This document shows, in pieces, positions 33,181-40,682 of a stretch of DNA of 64,000 bases. The position numbers and the translations under genes were made by a program. Position 1 is the stretch's first letter. Each line of letters opens with the position of its first letter. The stretch is from Gaetbulibacter_B jejuensis. GTDB taxonomy: Bacteria > Bacteroidota > Bacteroidia > Flavobacteriales > Flavobacteriaceae. The notes below the pieces were generated by a model. That model saw only the letters and a list, made by a program, of their open reading frames with translations, did no database searches and had not been told where the DNA came from. The stretch is taken from positions 1,054,001 through 1,118,000 of the forward strand of contig NZ_BAAAGF010000001.1 in the NCBI RefSeq assembly GCF_039524015.1. The letters are read 5' to 3'.

Positions 33181-33243
33181 TGTCATTCTACGCTACGACG
33201 CAGAATCTATTTATTTGGATTCCGCATCAGGTGCGGAATGACA
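33181..33243 (+). repeat. Intergenic bipartite palindromic repeat (copy 4)
   Basis: A complete 63-base element with TGTCATTC and GAATGACA termini, an imperfect left hairpin (ATTCTACG/CGCAGAAT) and a right hairpin (ATTCCGCA/TGCGGAAT), an 8-base spacer between them. It fills the KMO-kynureninase junction. Confidence 0.9.
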
Positions 33244-33246
33244 AGT

Positions 33247-34542
33247 TTAATTTAATATTTCTTTTAATTTCTCAACCATTCTATACACATCTTCAAACGT
33301 GTTGTACAATGGTACAGGAGCACAACGAATAACGTCAGGTTCTCTCCAGTCGGTTATAATATGAGCTTCGGTTAATTTTTTATGTAAACTTTTATCAGCA
33401 TTTTTTACTTGAATAGAAAGTTGACAACCTCTTTCGTTTGGGTTGGATGGTGTAATGATTTTTATTTGGTCATTATTTAATTCATTCAATAAAAATTCAA
33501 AATACCCTGTTAGTTGTTCTGATTTTTTACGAAGTGCATCCATACCAACTTCGTTAAACATATCTAACGATGCTTTTATAGCAGCCATTGATAAAATTGG
33601 AGGATTACTGAGTTGCCAACCCTCAGCACCTGGAATAACATCTAACGGTTGGCGCATGTTGAATCGTGTGTCTTTATTGTGGCTCCACCAACCAGCAAAA
33701 CGTTTTAGTTTTGTATTGTGTGCATGTTTTTCGTGTACAAATAATCCAGCTAAACTACCTGGTCCTGAGTTTAAATATTTATAAGTACACCAAGCAGCAA
33801 AATCTACTCCAGAGTTGTGTAAATCTGGATTTATGTTTCCTGCGCCATGTGCTAAGTCTATACCTACCATACAGTTTTTGGTGTGACCTAACTCAGCAAT
33901 TTTTTTTATGTCCAAATATTGTCCTGTGTAGTAATTTACACCACCAATAAGTAGTAATGCAATTTCATCACCTTGTTCGTTTAGTATAGCCTCTAAATCT
34001 TCAATGTTTAAAAGTTCTTCTCCTTTTCGAGGTTTCCACTCAATAAGTCCTTCATTAGCATCAAATCCATGAAATTCTAATTGTGTTTGTACAGCATATC
34101 TATCGCTAGGAAAAGCATCACTTTCAATAACTATTTTATATTTAGTTTTTGTAGGTTGATAAAAACTAACCATTAACAAGTGAAGGTTGGTGGTAAGTGT
34201 GTTCATTACAACCACCTCAATAGGTTTTGCGCCTACAATTTTTGCCATAGAATCAGTTAAAAACTCATGATAAGGCATCCAAGGGTTTTTGGCTTCAAAA
34301 TGACCTTCAACACCAAAATCAGCCCAATCATCTAACTCTTGTTGAATATACTTTTTTGTGTTTTTTGGTTGTAATCCTAATGAGTTTCCTGTAAAATATA
34401 ACCAATCGTTTCCATGTTTGTCTTTTGGGATGTGGAATTGGTTTCTGTAGTGTGATATTGCGTCATTTTGGTCCTGTACTCTTGCAAAATCAAGCCCTAA
34501 TTTATAATTGGTCAATTGAATAAAATTTTGTGTTGTTAACAA
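33247..34542 (-). CDS. kynU: Kynureninase
   Basis: This 431-residue PLP enzyme cleaves 3-hydroxykynurenine (or kynurenine) to 3-hydroxyanthranilate and alanine. The PLP lysine is K255 in Cys-Thr-Tyr-Lys-Tyr-Leu-Asn, with D229 in Gly-Ile-Asp-Leu-Ala-His as pyridine partner and Thr-Gly-Asn-Ser-Leu-Gly-Leu at 51-57. The start is TTG at 34542: an in-frame TAA lies four codons before and no in-frame ATG occurs near the N-terminus. It is probably the first gene of the cluster; tryptophan dioxygenase and kynurenine formamidase genes are not in the window. Confidence 0.95.
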   Translation of the reverse strand: MLTTQNFIQLTNYKLGLDFARVQDQNDAISHYRNQFHIPKDKHGNDWLYFTGNSLGLQPKNTKKYIQQELDDWADFGVEGHFEAKNPWMPYHEFLTDSMAKIVGAKPIEVVVMNTLTTNLHLLMVSFYQPTKTKYKIVIESDAFPSDRYAVQTQLEFHGFDANEGLIEWKPRKGEELLNIEDLEAILNEQGDEIALLLIGGVNYYTGQYLDIKKIAELGHTKNCMVGIDLAHGAGNINPDLHNSGVDFAAWCTYKYLNSGPGSLAGLFVHEKHAHNTKLKRFAGWWSHNKDTRFNMRQPLDVIPGAEGWQLSNPPILSMAAIKASLDMFNEVGMDALRKKSEQLTGYFEFLLNELNNDQIKIITPSNPNERGCQLSIQVKNADKSLHKKLTEAHIITDWREPDVIRCAPVPLYNTFEDVYRMVEKLKEILN

Positions 34543-34603
34543 AAATAAGAATTATTTTATGCACTTATGGTTATAAAATACAGTATATAGCTTTAGAATT
34601 GAG

Positions 34604-34626
34604 TAGATTTGTATTAAATAGATTTG
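34604..34626 (+). promoter_or_regulatory. Two tandem -7-like elements upstream of the sensor kinase gene
   Basis: TAGATTTG occurs at 34604-34611 and again at 34619-34626, both matching TAnnTTTG, upstream of the ATG at 34654. Either could be the promoter, or the pair could give two start sites. Confidence 0.45.
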
Positions 34627-34653
34627 TTCGCCCCAGACTAACACCTCATTACA

Positions 34654-36042
34654 ATGCTAAAAAATCTTTGGTTTTCATATAGAAAGTGGTACATAAACTA
34701 CCTTGGGTTACAAAATCACAAGCTTGAAACCGATAGATTGTCTTATTATAGAGATAACCTTTTCATATCTATATTTACACTAACCATTGTACTTGGAGCT
34801 ATTTCTTACATCCCAAGTATTACTGCTGCGATTATTTTAGATAAATGGTTTGTGTTTTATGCAGATACTATTGCATTTGCTGTTTTATTGTTTGCTTTTT
34901 TTTATAAAAGTTTTAGTTTAAGTGTCAGAAAACAAGTATTTACTGTAACTTTTTTCTTGCTTTCTTTTGGACTGGTTTTAGATTTAGGTCTGGGAGGTAA
35001 TGGCCCAATTTTACTGTTTATGCTTAGTGTTTTGGTTACATTGTATAGTAGTACTAAGTCTGGAGTTAATTCGGTTTTGTTAACAGCTCTGTTTTATTCT
35101 GTTGTCTTGCTGGTTAAGTATTTTAATATTGTTGAAATTACTTTTTTTCTAGAAGGACCTTTTGAAGGTCTAGTTATTGTTTTTACCAATAATGTTATTT
35201 TTAGTTTGCTTACAGTGTATTCTGTTTCTTTTTTAATTAAGCAACTACATAAAGCATTTGTTAAGGAAAATCAACTTCAAGAAATGCTTAAAAAAGAGCA
35301 TGAGATTACTATTAATGCAAAAAATGAAGCTGAACGCTCAAATAAGCTTAAAACAGCCTTTTTAAGCAACATGAGTCATGAAATTAAAACACCAATGTAT
35401 GGTATTGTTGGTAGTGCAAATTTATTGAAATCTAATACGTATTCTAATGAAGAGAATGATCAGTATTTCAGTATTATTGAAGATAATAGCAATTTGTTAC
35501 TAAACATGTTTAATGATGTTTTAGAGATTTCAAAATTAGAAAGTGGTAATGTGGCTATCAATATTTCGAGCATTAATATTTACAAATTGATAGATGACCT
35601 TAGAAGTGAGTTTGCTAAGAAAGCTATGGAAAAAGATATCCAATTATCTGTAAATTTTAATTGTGACACTAACTATAGCCTAATGAGCGATGAAGAAAAG
35701 CTAAAGAAAACATTAAGCCATATTATCGACAATGCAATAAAGTTTTCAGGGCATAAGAGTAAAGTGATTATATATTGTAATTATTTAAATCCTAATGCAA
35801 TTGAATTTGTAATAAAAGATAATGGTATAGGCATATCTAAAGATCAATTAAATCAAGTGCATTTGCCTTTTTTTATCACTGATTTAGATAATAAAGCAGG
35901 TATACATGGTACAGGGTTGGGGTTAGCTATAGCAAAAGCTTATATAGAAAATCTTGGAGGTCAACTACATGTTAAAAGTGAATTAGGTGAAGGAACTGAA
36001 GTGTCTTTTCAGTTAATGGATTATAATAAAAAAGCGCCTTGA
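34654..36042 (+). CDS. Membrane sensor histidine kinase
   Basis: This 462-residue kinase has about six transmembrane helices (roughly residues 35-60, 68-85, 95-112, 118-130, 138-157, 172-195), a short coiled coil (198-228), a HisKA domain with H242 in Ser-His-Glu-Ile-Lys-Thr-Pro, and a HATPase domain with Asn in Ile-Asp-Asn-Ala-Ile, Asp-Asn-Gly-Ile-Gly and Gly-Thr-Gly-Leu-Gly-Leu. There is no recognisable extracellular domain, so the signal may be membrane-borne. No response regulator gene is next to it. Confidence 0.88.
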   Translation: MLKNLWFSYRKWYINYLGLQNHKLETDRLSYYRDNLFISIFTLTIVLGAISYIPSITAAIILDKWFVFYADTIAFAVLLFAFFYKSFSLSVRKQVFTVTFFLLSFGLVLDLGLGGNGPILLFMLSVLVTLYSSTKSGVNSVLLTALFYSVVLLVKYFNIVEITFFLEGPFEGLVIVFTNNVIFSLLTVYSVSFLIKQLHKAFVKENQLQEMLKKEHEITINAKNEAERSNKLKTAFLSNMSHEIKTPMYGIVGSANLLKSNTYSNEENDQYFSIIEDNSNLLLNMFNDVLEISKLESGNVAINISSINIYKLIDDLRSEFAKKAMEKDIQLSVNFNCDTNYSLMSDEEKLKKTLSHIIDNAIKFSGHKSKVIIYCNYLNPNAIEFVIKDNGIGISKDQLNQVHLPFFITDLDNKAGIHGTGLGLAIAKAYIENLGGQLHVKSELGEGTEVSFQLMDYNKKAP

Positions 36043-36056
36043 AGAAACAAGGCGCT
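36033..36056 (+). terminator. Possible terminator at the end of the sensor kinase gene
   Basis: A 9-bp perfect inverted repeat (AGCGCCTTG / CAAGGCGCT) with a 6-base loop encloses the TGA stop. The T-run after it is short, so termination may be weak. Confidence 0.55.
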
Positions 36057-36145
36057 TGCTGAATATATATAGACGCTTAAAGCGGGATATTTTATACAAT
36101 ATATACGTGTCTAAATTGTATTTTGGATGTTTTAAAAGCTGAAAT

Positions 36146-36946
36146 ATGGAAAACTTAACAAAATATTTTGAAACCAATAAGGCAACTTGGAATGAAAAGA
36201 CCAAGATTCATGTTGAAAGTGGAATGTATGATCTTGAAGCTTTTAAAAATGGAGCATCTTCACTTATGCCATATGAGTTAAAGGCTTTAGGTGATGTTAA
36301 TGGAAAGTCTTTGTTGCATTTACAATGTCATTTTGGTCAAGATACTTTAAGTTGGAGCAGGCTAGGAGCTAATTGTGTAGGTGTCGATATAAGTGATGAA
36401 GGCATTGGTTTTGCTCAAAAGCTAAATGAAGAACTAGAGTTAGATGCCGATTTTGTGTGTTGTAATGTTTTAGAAACCTCTAAGTATGTTACTGATACCT
36501 TTGATATTGTTTTTACAAGCTATGGTGTTATTGGTTGGTTGCCAAATTTAGAGCCTTGGGGACAAATGATTGCTGACCGTTTAAATAAAGGAGGTGTTTT
36601 TTATATGGCTGAGTTTCATCCTATAGTTTGGATGTTTGATTATCTAGAAGGTAAACCTATTATGAAATATGGTTACATGCAAGACGAAGTAATCTATGAA
36701 GAGTATGAAGGTACTTACGCTAACACTGACTCAAAAATGATTAGTAAGGAATATGGTTGGAATCATGGGTTGAGTGAAGTAATCAATGCATTAACTAAAG
36801 CAGGATTACGAATAGATTATCTTAATGAGTATGACGAAAGTCCGTATAACGTACTACCAGATTTAGAACAAACCAAATCTGGTATGTATGCTACTAAGGA
36901 TAAACTTTATCCTTTAATATTTGAGATAAAAGCAACTAAGGTTTAG
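36146..36946 (+). CDS. SAM-dependent methyltransferase
   Basis: This 266-residue class I methyltransferase has a motif I variant Leu-Leu-His-Leu-Gln-Cys-His-Phe-Gly-Gln-Asp-Thr (55-66), acidic Gly-Val-Asp-Ile-Ser and Phe-Thr-Ser-Tyr-Gly-Val-Ile-Gly-Trp-Leu near 119-128. It has no signal or membrane segment. The Gly-Gln in motif I is found in a common bacterial subgroup of unknown substrate. The last bases interlock with the stop of convergent msrA. Confidence 0.85.
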   Translation: MENLTKYFETNKATWNEKTKIHVESGMYDLEAFKNGASSLMPYELKALGDVNGKSLLHLQCHFGQDTLSWSRLGANCVGVDISDEGIGFAQKLNEELELDADFVCCNVLETSKYVTDTFDIVFTSYGVIGWLPNLEPWGQMIADRLNKGGVFYMAEFHPIVWMFDYLEGKPIMKYGYMQDEVIYEEYEGTYANTDSKMISKEYGWNHGLSEVINALTKAGLRIDYLNEYDESPYNVLPDLEQTKSGMYATKDKLYPLIFEIKATKV

Positions 36947-37623
36947 TTGTCTTTGTTTATAATGTCTTTAGCTTCTTTTTTTACTAAGTAAGGACATGAT
37001 CTTTTAAACTGCTCCAAACGTTTTCTAGATACATTTTGTATGTAAGCATTATTTGGATTGCGTTCTTCAAAATCTTGATGATAATCTTCAGCTTCCCAAA
37101 ATTTTTGAAACGGCATTATTTCGGCAGCTATAACAGCATTTAATTTGGTTGCCCATTTAGCTTTTTGGGTTTCAGCTATTTGTTTTTGCTCGTTGTTTTG
37201 ATAAAAAATAATAGAGCGATATTGCGAACCTCTATCAGGACCTTGACCATTAACTTGTGTTGGGTCTTGAGAGCTAAAATAGACTTCAACCAAATCAGAA
37301 AAACTTACAACCTTAGGGTCATAAATTACCTCAATACTTTCAGCATGACCTGTTCTACCAGTATTGCTAGATTGGTATGTTGGGTTATTAGTATGACCTC
37401 CTGAATATCCTGAGATTACTTCGTCTACACCAATAACACTTTGGTAAATAGCTTCAGCACACCAAAAGCAACCACTTGCAAAATAAGCTTTAGCTTTTCC
37501 GTCTTTTAAAGGAACTTCAACAGGTTCTAGAGTCATTAAAGCTTGTTGTTTTTTATTGGTTTGAGCAGTGTTTTGGCAACTAAATAAAAGGGTAATAACT
37601 AATATTGAAATGTAATTTTTCAT
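36943..37623 (-). CDS. msrA: Peptide-methionine (S)-S-oxide reductase, lipoprotein
   Basis: This 226-residue MsrA reduces methionine-S-sulfoxide. The catalytic C52 is in Gly-Cys-Phe-Trp-Cys, with Tyr-Ser-Gly-Gly, Gly-His-Ala-Glu and Asp-Tyr-His-Gln-Asp-Phe motifs following. The N-terminus has a lipoprotein signal with C16 (Leu-Phe-Ser-Cys), so the enzyme acts outside the cytoplasm; the candidate resolving cysteine is in Ser-Cys-Pro-Tyr near the C-terminus. It ends in a 4-base overlap with the convergent methyltransferase gene. Confidence 0.93.
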   Translation of the reverse strand: MKNYISILVITLLFSCQNTAQTNKKQQALMTLEPVEVPLKDGKAKAYFASGCFWCAEAIYQSVIGVDEVISGYSGGHTNNPTYQSSNTGRTGHAESIEVIYDPKVVSFSDLVEVYFSSQDPTQVNGQGPDRGSQYRSIIFYQNNEQKQIAETQKAKWATKLNAVIAAEIMPFQKFWEAEDYHQDFEERNPNNAYIQNVSRKRLEQFKRSCPYLVKKEAKDIINKDN

Positions 37624-37695
37624 AGGTAATTTTCTTTTTATAGTCGTATAAAGATAATTAACCTTAAAAATGAAGTGTGAAAATTTTATTAAATA

Positions 37696-37726
37696 AAAAA
37701 CCCAGACGTTGAGGTCTGGGTTTAAA
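37696..37726. terminator. Terminator after the coiled-coil protein gene
   Basis: An inverted repeat (AAACCCAGAC / GTCTGGGTTT, small mismatched loop) lies just downstream of the minus-strand stop at 37746 and upstream of msrA. Confidence 0.65.
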
Positions 37727-37745
37727 TATGCATTTTTAAAATGGA

Positions 37746-38525
37746 TTATAACTTAGCAAAAAGCTTTTCCATTTTTTCTTTTTGTTCTTCAGCTAAAGCT
37801 GCATCAACTAAGATACGACCACTGTGCTCATCAGTAATTACTTTTTTACGTGAAGCAATTTCTACTTGCACTTGAGGTGGAATAGTAAAGAAAGAACCAC
37901 CAGATGCACCTCTTTCAATTGGTACAACAGCTAGTCCGTTTTTTACGTTATTACGTATTCTTAAATACGCTTTTACTAATCTTTCGTCAATTTGCTTTTG
38001 GTACTCTTCAGACTTTTTAATTAGAGCTTCTTCTTCTTTTTCAGTTTCAGCTAAAATAGCGTCTAGTTCACCTTTTTTGTGCTTTAAGTGTGTTTGACGG
38101 TCTTTAAGTTTGCTTTTAGTTTCAGAAATAATTTCTTTTTTCTGTTCTATTTGAACCTTAAATTCTTTAATGTGCTTTTCAGCCAATTGAATTTCAAGTT
38201 CTTGATATTCTATTTCTTTTGTAAGTGAGTTGTACTCTCTGTTGTTTCTTACATTTTTTTGCTGCTCGCTGTATTTTTTGATTAAGGCTTTAGCTTCTTC
38301 GATTAAATTCTTTTTAGCTTTGATGTCCTCATCAATCATTTCAAGATTAGAACCTAATTTTTCTAGTCTTGTATTTAAACCTTCCACTTCATCTTCAAGA
38401 TCTCTAACTTCTAAAGGGAGTTCTCCACGCACATTTCTTATTTCGTCTACTCTCGAGTCGATTAATTGTAAGTCGTAAAGGGCTCTCAATCGATCTTCAA
38501 CAGAAACTTCAACTTTTTTTGCCAT
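37746..38525 (-). CDS. Coiled-coil protein of the C4-zinc-ribbon (CdsZ-like) family, zinc ligands lost
   Basis: This 259-residue protein is a long helical hairpin: coiled coil from about residue 30 to 180, rich in Glu and Lys, then a conserved C-terminal region. Relatives end in a C4 zinc ribbon with Cys-x2-Cys pairs; here the equivalent stretch reads Gly-Gly-Ser-Phe-Phe and Asp-Glu-His-Ser-Gly-Arg, with no cysteine at all. The conserved Ile-Pro-Pro-Gln and Gly-Arg-Ile-Leu-Val remain. It is cytoplasmic and lies 2 bases after the Nif3 family gene, so the two form an operon. The function is not known to me. Confidence 0.82.
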   Translation of the reverse strand: MAKKVEVSVEDRLRALYDLQLIDSRVDEIRNVRGELPLEVRDLEDEVEGLNTRLEKLGSNLEMIDEDIKAKKNLIEEAKALIKKYSEQQKNVRNNREYNSLTKEIEYQELEIQLAEKHIKEFKVQIEQKKEIISETKSKLKDRQTHLKHKKGELDAILAETEKEEEALIKKSEEYQKQIDERLVKAYLRIRNNVKNGLAVVPIERGASGGSFFTIPPQVQVEIASRKKVITDEHSGRILVDAALAEEQKEKMEKLFAKL

Positions 38526-38527
38526 AA

Positions 38528-39622
38528 TTATAAATACTTTACCGGATTTGTATTTGTCATTGATAAAACGACTGCAAAATTAGTAATTTTTTTTGATAGA
38601 TAGTCAGCTAAAAATGTTTTTGTGTGTTGTTCGCTCTCATAATGACCAATATCCATTAAGATTATTTGGTCTTCTGCAGCAAAAAAATCATGATATTTTA
38701 GATCTGCAGTTATTAAAACATCAGCATTTACTGACTTTGCAGCAGATATCGCAAAACTACCTGAGCCTCCAAGCACAGCAACTCTTTTAATGCCATCTTT
38801 TACGATTTTTGAATGACGAATTGCGGTAACATTCATTTTTTCTTTCACATAGTTGAAAAAATTAGCAGTTGGCATTTCTTTTTCAAGCTCTCCAACCATA
38901 CCTATTCCTATGTTTTGGTTATAATTATCAAGAGTTGTTATTTCATATGCTACTTCTTCGTAAGGATGATTTTTAAACAAAGCAGTAACAATTTTTGATT
39001 CTAAATGTTTACTAAACGTTACCGAAATTTGAGTTTCTTCTTCAAAATGCAGCACGCCTTTTTCTCCTATAGTAGGGTTTGAAGATGCATTACCTTTATA
39101 AGTGCCAATGCCTTCGCTGTTAAAGCTACAATGATCATAATTACCAATAGCTCCTGCACCAGAATTAAATAAAGCAGTTCTTAGCGCTTCAGCATTGTTT
39201 TTAGGAACGTAGGTTGTAAGTTTTTTAATTGTGCCTTTTTGAGGGATAAGAATTTTTTTCGATTCAAGGTTTAACAGGTTACAAATAATGTCATTAACAC
39301 CTTGTAGAGCATTGTCTAATGCAGTGTGGATAGAGAAAATAGCAATATTGTGCTTAATGGCTTTAATTACTACACGTTCAACATAAGTGTTGCCATTTAG
39401 TTTTTTTAAGCCTTTAAATATTATAGGATGAAAACTAACAATAAGGTTGCAGTTTTTTTCAATGGCTTCATCAACAACAGATTCTAGAGTGTCTAAAGTG
39501 ACTAAAACACCAGTCAATGGTTCGTTTTTATCACCAACCAAAAGTCCAACATTGTCAAAATCTTCGGCATAGTTTAAAGGGGCTAGTTCTTCTAAATAAT
39601 TAATTACATCTTTTATAAGCAT
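38528..39622 (-). CDS. Nif3-like dinuclear metal-centre protein
   Basis: This 364-residue protein is of the Nif3/YbgI type with the middle insertion domain found in many Bacteroidota and Gram-positive members. Metal-binding segments are Val-Ser-Phe-His-Pro-Ile-Ile-Phe-Lys-Gly (63-72), His-Thr-Ala-Leu-Asp-Asn-Ala (98-104) and the C-terminal Asp-Ile-Gly-His-Tyr-Glu-Ser-Glu. The biochemical role is uncertain; GTP cyclohydrolase-like activity was proposed for some members. It is divergent from lpxK and precedes the coiled-coil gene by 2 bases. Confidence 0.9.
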   Translation of the reverse strand: MLIKDVINYLEELAPLNYAEDFDNVGLLVGDKNEPLTGVLVTLDTLESVVDEAIEKNCNLIVSFHPIIFKGLKKLNGNTYVERVVIKAIKHNIAIFSIHTALDNALQGVNDIICNLLNLESKKILIPQKGTIKKLTTYVPKNNAEALRTALFNSGAGAIGNYDHCSFNSEGIGTYKGNASSNPTIGEKGVLHFEEETQISVTFSKHLESKIVTALFKNHPYEEVAYEITTLDNYNQNIGIGMVGELEKEMPTANFFNYVKEKMNVTAIRHSKIVKDGIKRVAVLGGSGSFAISAAKSVNADVLITADLKYHDFFAAEDQIILMDIGHYESEQHTKTFLADYLSKKITNFAVVLSMTNTNPVKYL

Positions 39623-39642
39623 AATGGCAGTAAAGTTTGTAT

Positions 39643-39650
39643 CAAAGATA
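39643..39650 (-). promoter_or_regulatory. Putative -7 element of the Nif3-family gene
   Basis: TATCTTTG on the minus strand lies 20 bases upstream of the Nif3-family ATG. It lies inside a longer possible lpxK frame, which argues for the later lpxK start. Confidence 0.5.
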
Positions 39651-39671
39651 AAATATTATACTTTAGTTGCG

Positions 39672-40682
39672 ATGAAGTTAATACGAAACATATTGTTGCC
39701 TGTTGTACCAATTTATTATTTGGTAACCTGGTTGCGAAATAAGTTTTACGATGCTGGGATTTTTAAATCCACATCTTATGATTTTCCTTTAATAGCAGTT
39801 GGTAACTTGAGTGTTGGAGGTACAGGAAAAACACCAATGATAGAATACTTAATTAGATTGCTAAAGTCTAATTATGAAGTGGCAACCTTGAGTAGAGGTT
39901 ACGGAAGAACCACTAAAGGCTTTGTGCTAGCTGATAAAAATACTGATACAATGCGTATTGGAGATGAGCCTTTTCAGTTTTATTCAAAGTTTGAAACTAT
40001 TAAAGTTGCAGTTGATGCTAATAGGAGAGAAGGTATTGTCAACTTAAGGGCTTTAACCCCTAAGCCAGATGTGATTTTATTGGATGATGCTTTTCAACAT
40101 CGAAAAATAAAAGCTGGTTTTTATGTATTGCTAACATCTTACAATGCGTTGTATGTAGATGACTTTTTATTACCAACAGGAAATTTAAGAGAGTCAAAAC
40201 AAGGAGCAAAACGAGCTAATGCAATAGTAGTTACCAAATGTCCATCGAGTTTATCTGAACAAGAAAAAAATGAGATTATAAAACGGTTGAAGCCAAATGC
40301 TAATCAAGATGTGTTTTTTAGTTCTATTGAGTATTCTAATACTGTTTATAGTCTAGCAGAAGAGCAACCTCTTGAGTTTTTTAAAGATAAAAAAATTACT
40401 TTGGTAACAGGTATTGCTAATGCGAACCCTCTGGTTGAGTATTTAAAATCAAAAGCATTAGACTTTAAGCATTTGAACTTTAAAGATCATCATTTGTTTT
40501 CGGAAAATGAGATTAATGCATTGAAAGAAGAACACATTATATTAACCACCGAAAAAGATTATATGAGACTTTCGCCTCATTTTAAAGGAGAAGGGAATCT
40601 CTACTACTTACCAATACAGGTAAGTATAGATGATAAATTGAGGTTTGATAGATTAATTAATAATTACATTGAAAGCTGTTAA
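39672..40682 (+). CDS. lpxK: Tetraacyldisaccharide 4'-kinase
   Basis: At 336 residues from the ATG at 39672 this is LpxK, the inner-membrane kinase that phosphorylates the lipid A disaccharide. The N-terminal hydrophobic helix is followed by Walker A Gly-Gly-Thr-Gly-Lys-Thr-Pro and Leu-Asp-Asp-Ala-Phe-Gln-His, a family hallmark. The frame also extends to 39624, but those 16 residues overlap a promoter element of the divergent gene and are atypical of LpxK. The stop interlocks with the convergent hybrid kinase gene. Confidence 0.93.
   Translation: MKLIRNILLPVVPIYYLVTWLRNKFYDAGIFKSTSYDFPLIAVGNLSVGGTGKTPMIEYLIRLLKSNYEVATLSRGYGRTTKGFVLADKNTDTMRIGDEPFQFYSKFETIKVAVDANRREGIVNLRALTPKPDVILLDDAFQHRKIKAGFYVLLTSYNALYVDDFLLPTGNLRESKQGAKRANAIVVTKCPSSLSEQEKNEIIKRLKPNANQDVFFSSIEYSNTVYSLAEEQPLEFFKDKKITLVTGIANANPLVEYLKSKALDFKHLNFKDHHLFSENEINALKEEHIILTTEKDYMRLSPHFKGEGNLYYLPIQVSIDDKLRFDRLINNYIESC

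Noticed and set aside
29683..33243. Possible CRISPR-like array or transcription terminators
   Set aside because: The hairpins are not regularly spaced direct repeats with spacers, and they lack T-runs, so they are neither CRISPR nor simple terminators.
39624..39671. Upstream start for lpxK adding 16 residues
   Set aside because: The segment overlaps a good promoter element of the divergent Nif3-family gene, and LpxK proteins normally start close to the first membrane helix at 39672.
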